This document shows positions 62,956-64,000 of a DNA stretch of 64,000 nucleotides, piece after piece. The notes below the pieces were generated by a model, which had not been told where the DNA came from, did not search any database, and was given only the letters and a program-made list of their open reading frames with translations. The DNA is from Arthrobacter luteolus NBRC 107841 (GTDB lineage: Bacteria > Actinomycetota > Actinomycetes > Actinomycetales > Micrococcaceae). The first letter of the stretch is position 1. Each line of letters begins with the position of its first letter. The DNA lies in the NCBI RefSeq assembly GCF_001552075.1, contig NZ_BCQM01000003.1, positions 62,001-126,000 on the forward strand. The letters run 5' to 3'. A program made the position numbers and the translations under genes.

Positions 62956-64000
62956 CTATGCGGAACCTGGGAGTTTGCTCAGCGTGTGCAGTGAGTGCCG
63001 CGGAGCGTCGTCGTTGGGGTAGCGGACCCCAAGCTGCGCCCGGGCCTCGTCAAAGAGCTGCATGGTGCGAAGAGAATCCGACCACGGCATGGTGGGGCTT
63101 TCGAGCAGCCCTTCCTGGATGCAGCGGGTGACTTCGCGGATCTCGTATGTGTAGCCGTTACCTACCTGCTGGAAGCGCTCAACCCGTGCCTCGCCCAGGT
63201 GCTGCTGGATATGCAGTTCCACGGGATTGTGCAGGGGCGCCCCGGTGCGGACCCAGCCCTCACTACCGGAGATCGTGGCCGTGCGGGGACCGGAAGAGAG
63301 CAGGGAGGACGTCAGCTGGGCCAGCGCCCCGGAATCGTAGCCCAGTGTGAGGGCGTTCTGGGTGTCCACGCCGTCCTTGTTCAGCGACCCCGTGGCCTGC
63401 ACACGCTGTGGGAAGCCGAGGGCCCCGACGGCGAGGGTCAGGGGATAGACCGCGAGGTCCAGGAGCGCGCCGCCGCCGGCCGCAGGATCCCAGAGCCGGT
63501 TTGCCGGGTTATAGGGTGCCGGAAACCCAAGATCGGCCTGCACCCAGTTGATGGTGCCCAGCTCGCCGCTGGCAAGGATTTCCCACAGCCGGTTGATGCA
63601 GGGGAGGAACCGGGTCCAGACGGCTTCCATCAGGAAAACCTCACGGCGGGCGGCAACCTCCATCAGGTCCGCCATTTCGGCGGCGTTGATGGTGATCGAT
63701 TTTTCGCACAGCACGTGCTTGCCGGCTTCGAGCGCTTCGCGGGCCAGCTCATAGTGCTGGGCGTGGGGAGAGGCGATGTAGACAACGTCGACGTCCGGAT
63801 CGTCAAAGAGCTGCCGGTGGCCTTTGCCCCGGGCCTCGTCGTCGCAATAGCTGGCAGCGAACCCGAACCGGTCCGCAAAGTCCACTGCCGTGGACTCGGA
63901 GCGGGAGCTCACGGCCTGCAGGACAGCGTCCTCAAGGCGGGCAATGTCTTCGGTGACCCGGCCCGCGATGTGTCCGGTGGCCACGACGCCCCACCTCAGG
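62956..64000 (-). CDS. Gfo/Idh/MocA-family oxidoreductase (5' partial)
   Basis: About 347 visible residues; the frame is open to the right edge, so the start is outside. The Rossmann opening is partly seen (RWGVVATGHIAG), then VDVVYIASPHAQHYELA, and the catalytic motif GKHVLCEKSITINAAEM with the Glu-Lys pair; the second half has MEAVWTRFLPC and GGGALLDLAVYPL. Family members oxidise sugars or polyols with NAD(P). The genes that would show the pathway are out of view. Confidence 0.93.
   Translation of the reverse strand, partial: LRWGVVATGHIAGRVTEDIARLEDAVLQAVSSRSESTAVDFADRFGFAASYCDDEARGKGHRQLFDDPDVDVVYIASPHAQHYELAREALEAGKHVLCEKSITINAAEMADLMEVAARREVFLMEAVWTRFLPCINRLWEILASGELGTINWVQADLGFPAPYNPANRLWDPAAGGGALLDLAVYPLTLAVGALGFPQRVQATGSLNKDGVDTQNALTLGYDSGALAQLTSSLLSSGPRTATISGSEGWVRTGAPLHNPVELHIQQHLGEARVERFQQVGNGYTYEIREVTRCIQEGLLESPTMPWSDSLRTMQLFDEARAQLGVRYPNDDAPRHSLHTLSKLPGSA

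Overview
The window is a high-GC actinobacterial chromosome segment, most likely from Arthrobacter or a close relative in the Micrococcaceae. The signs are GC-rich third codon positions, many GTG/TTG starts and ATGA gene overlaps, and lineage-typical genes: a DUF6318 lipoprotein, an MSMEG_6728-type glycosylase, a DUF6350/PerM protein beside purN, a DUF222-HNH (13E12-type) protein, and a glutaminase fused to STAS and cNMP-binding domains. I saw no rRNA, tRNA, CRISPR array, phage module or transposase. The names are judged by eye from the protein sequences; no database was searched.

Layout. 1-2.9 kb: a PotABC-type polyamine ABC operon cut by the left edge, then a decayed DUF72 remnant. 3-6 kb: an SRPBCC protein, an LLM flavin oxidoreductase, a thioesterase and a DUF421 protein. 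6-8.8 kb: two nearly identical cold-shock genes with matching structured leaders, flanking glsA. 8.8-13.6 kb: an HhH protein, a small-ORF/PIN pair with degenerate catalytic residues, an Nramp-like transporter lacking the metal-binding motifs, a Ser/Thr kinase and a YchJ-like protein. 13.7-18.1 kb: two zinc-type dehydrogenases, then an NTF2-like/NCS1 permease operon behind a palindrome. 18.3-24.3 kb: a nickel permease convergent with ureABCFGD, together a complete nickel-urease system. 24.4-30.2 kb: DoxX-like, phosphodiesterase, PPOX, catalase and Stealth phosphotransferase genes. 30.3-35.6 kb: three secreted or lipid-anchored proteins, a three-gene minus-strand operon (glycosylase, GNAT, DUF1684) and a TSUP exporter. 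35.8-46.6 kb: a DUF222-HNH protein with unusual low-complexity tracts, PerM, purN, an MFS transporter, purH and icd, separated by minisatellites.

46.6-57.8 kb is the most cohesive accessory unit. A peptide ABC importer (solute-binding protein with a C-terminal membrane anchor, two permeases, fused double ATPase) is translationally coupled to an S66 LD-carboxypeptidase and two class-A-beta-lactamase-like serine hydrolases. Divergently there is an M20 peptidase coupled to a third serine hydrolase. None of the four peptidases or hydrolases checked for one shows a signal peptide, which suggests import followed by cytoplasmic cleavage of D-amino-acid-containing peptides, in the manner of the Bacillus dpp-ykf murein-peptide operon but with different enzymes. 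57.9-64 kb: an hsp20 gene with both CIRCE and HAIR operators, a GCS2-type ligase, a 64-aa protein, a MacB-type ABC pair and a Gfo/Idh/MocA oxidoreductase cut by the right edge.

A pattern across the window is that many gene 3' ends run into short tandem repeats that copy the gene's own last codons and stop codon, so that stop codons recur in one frame or rotate through all three.
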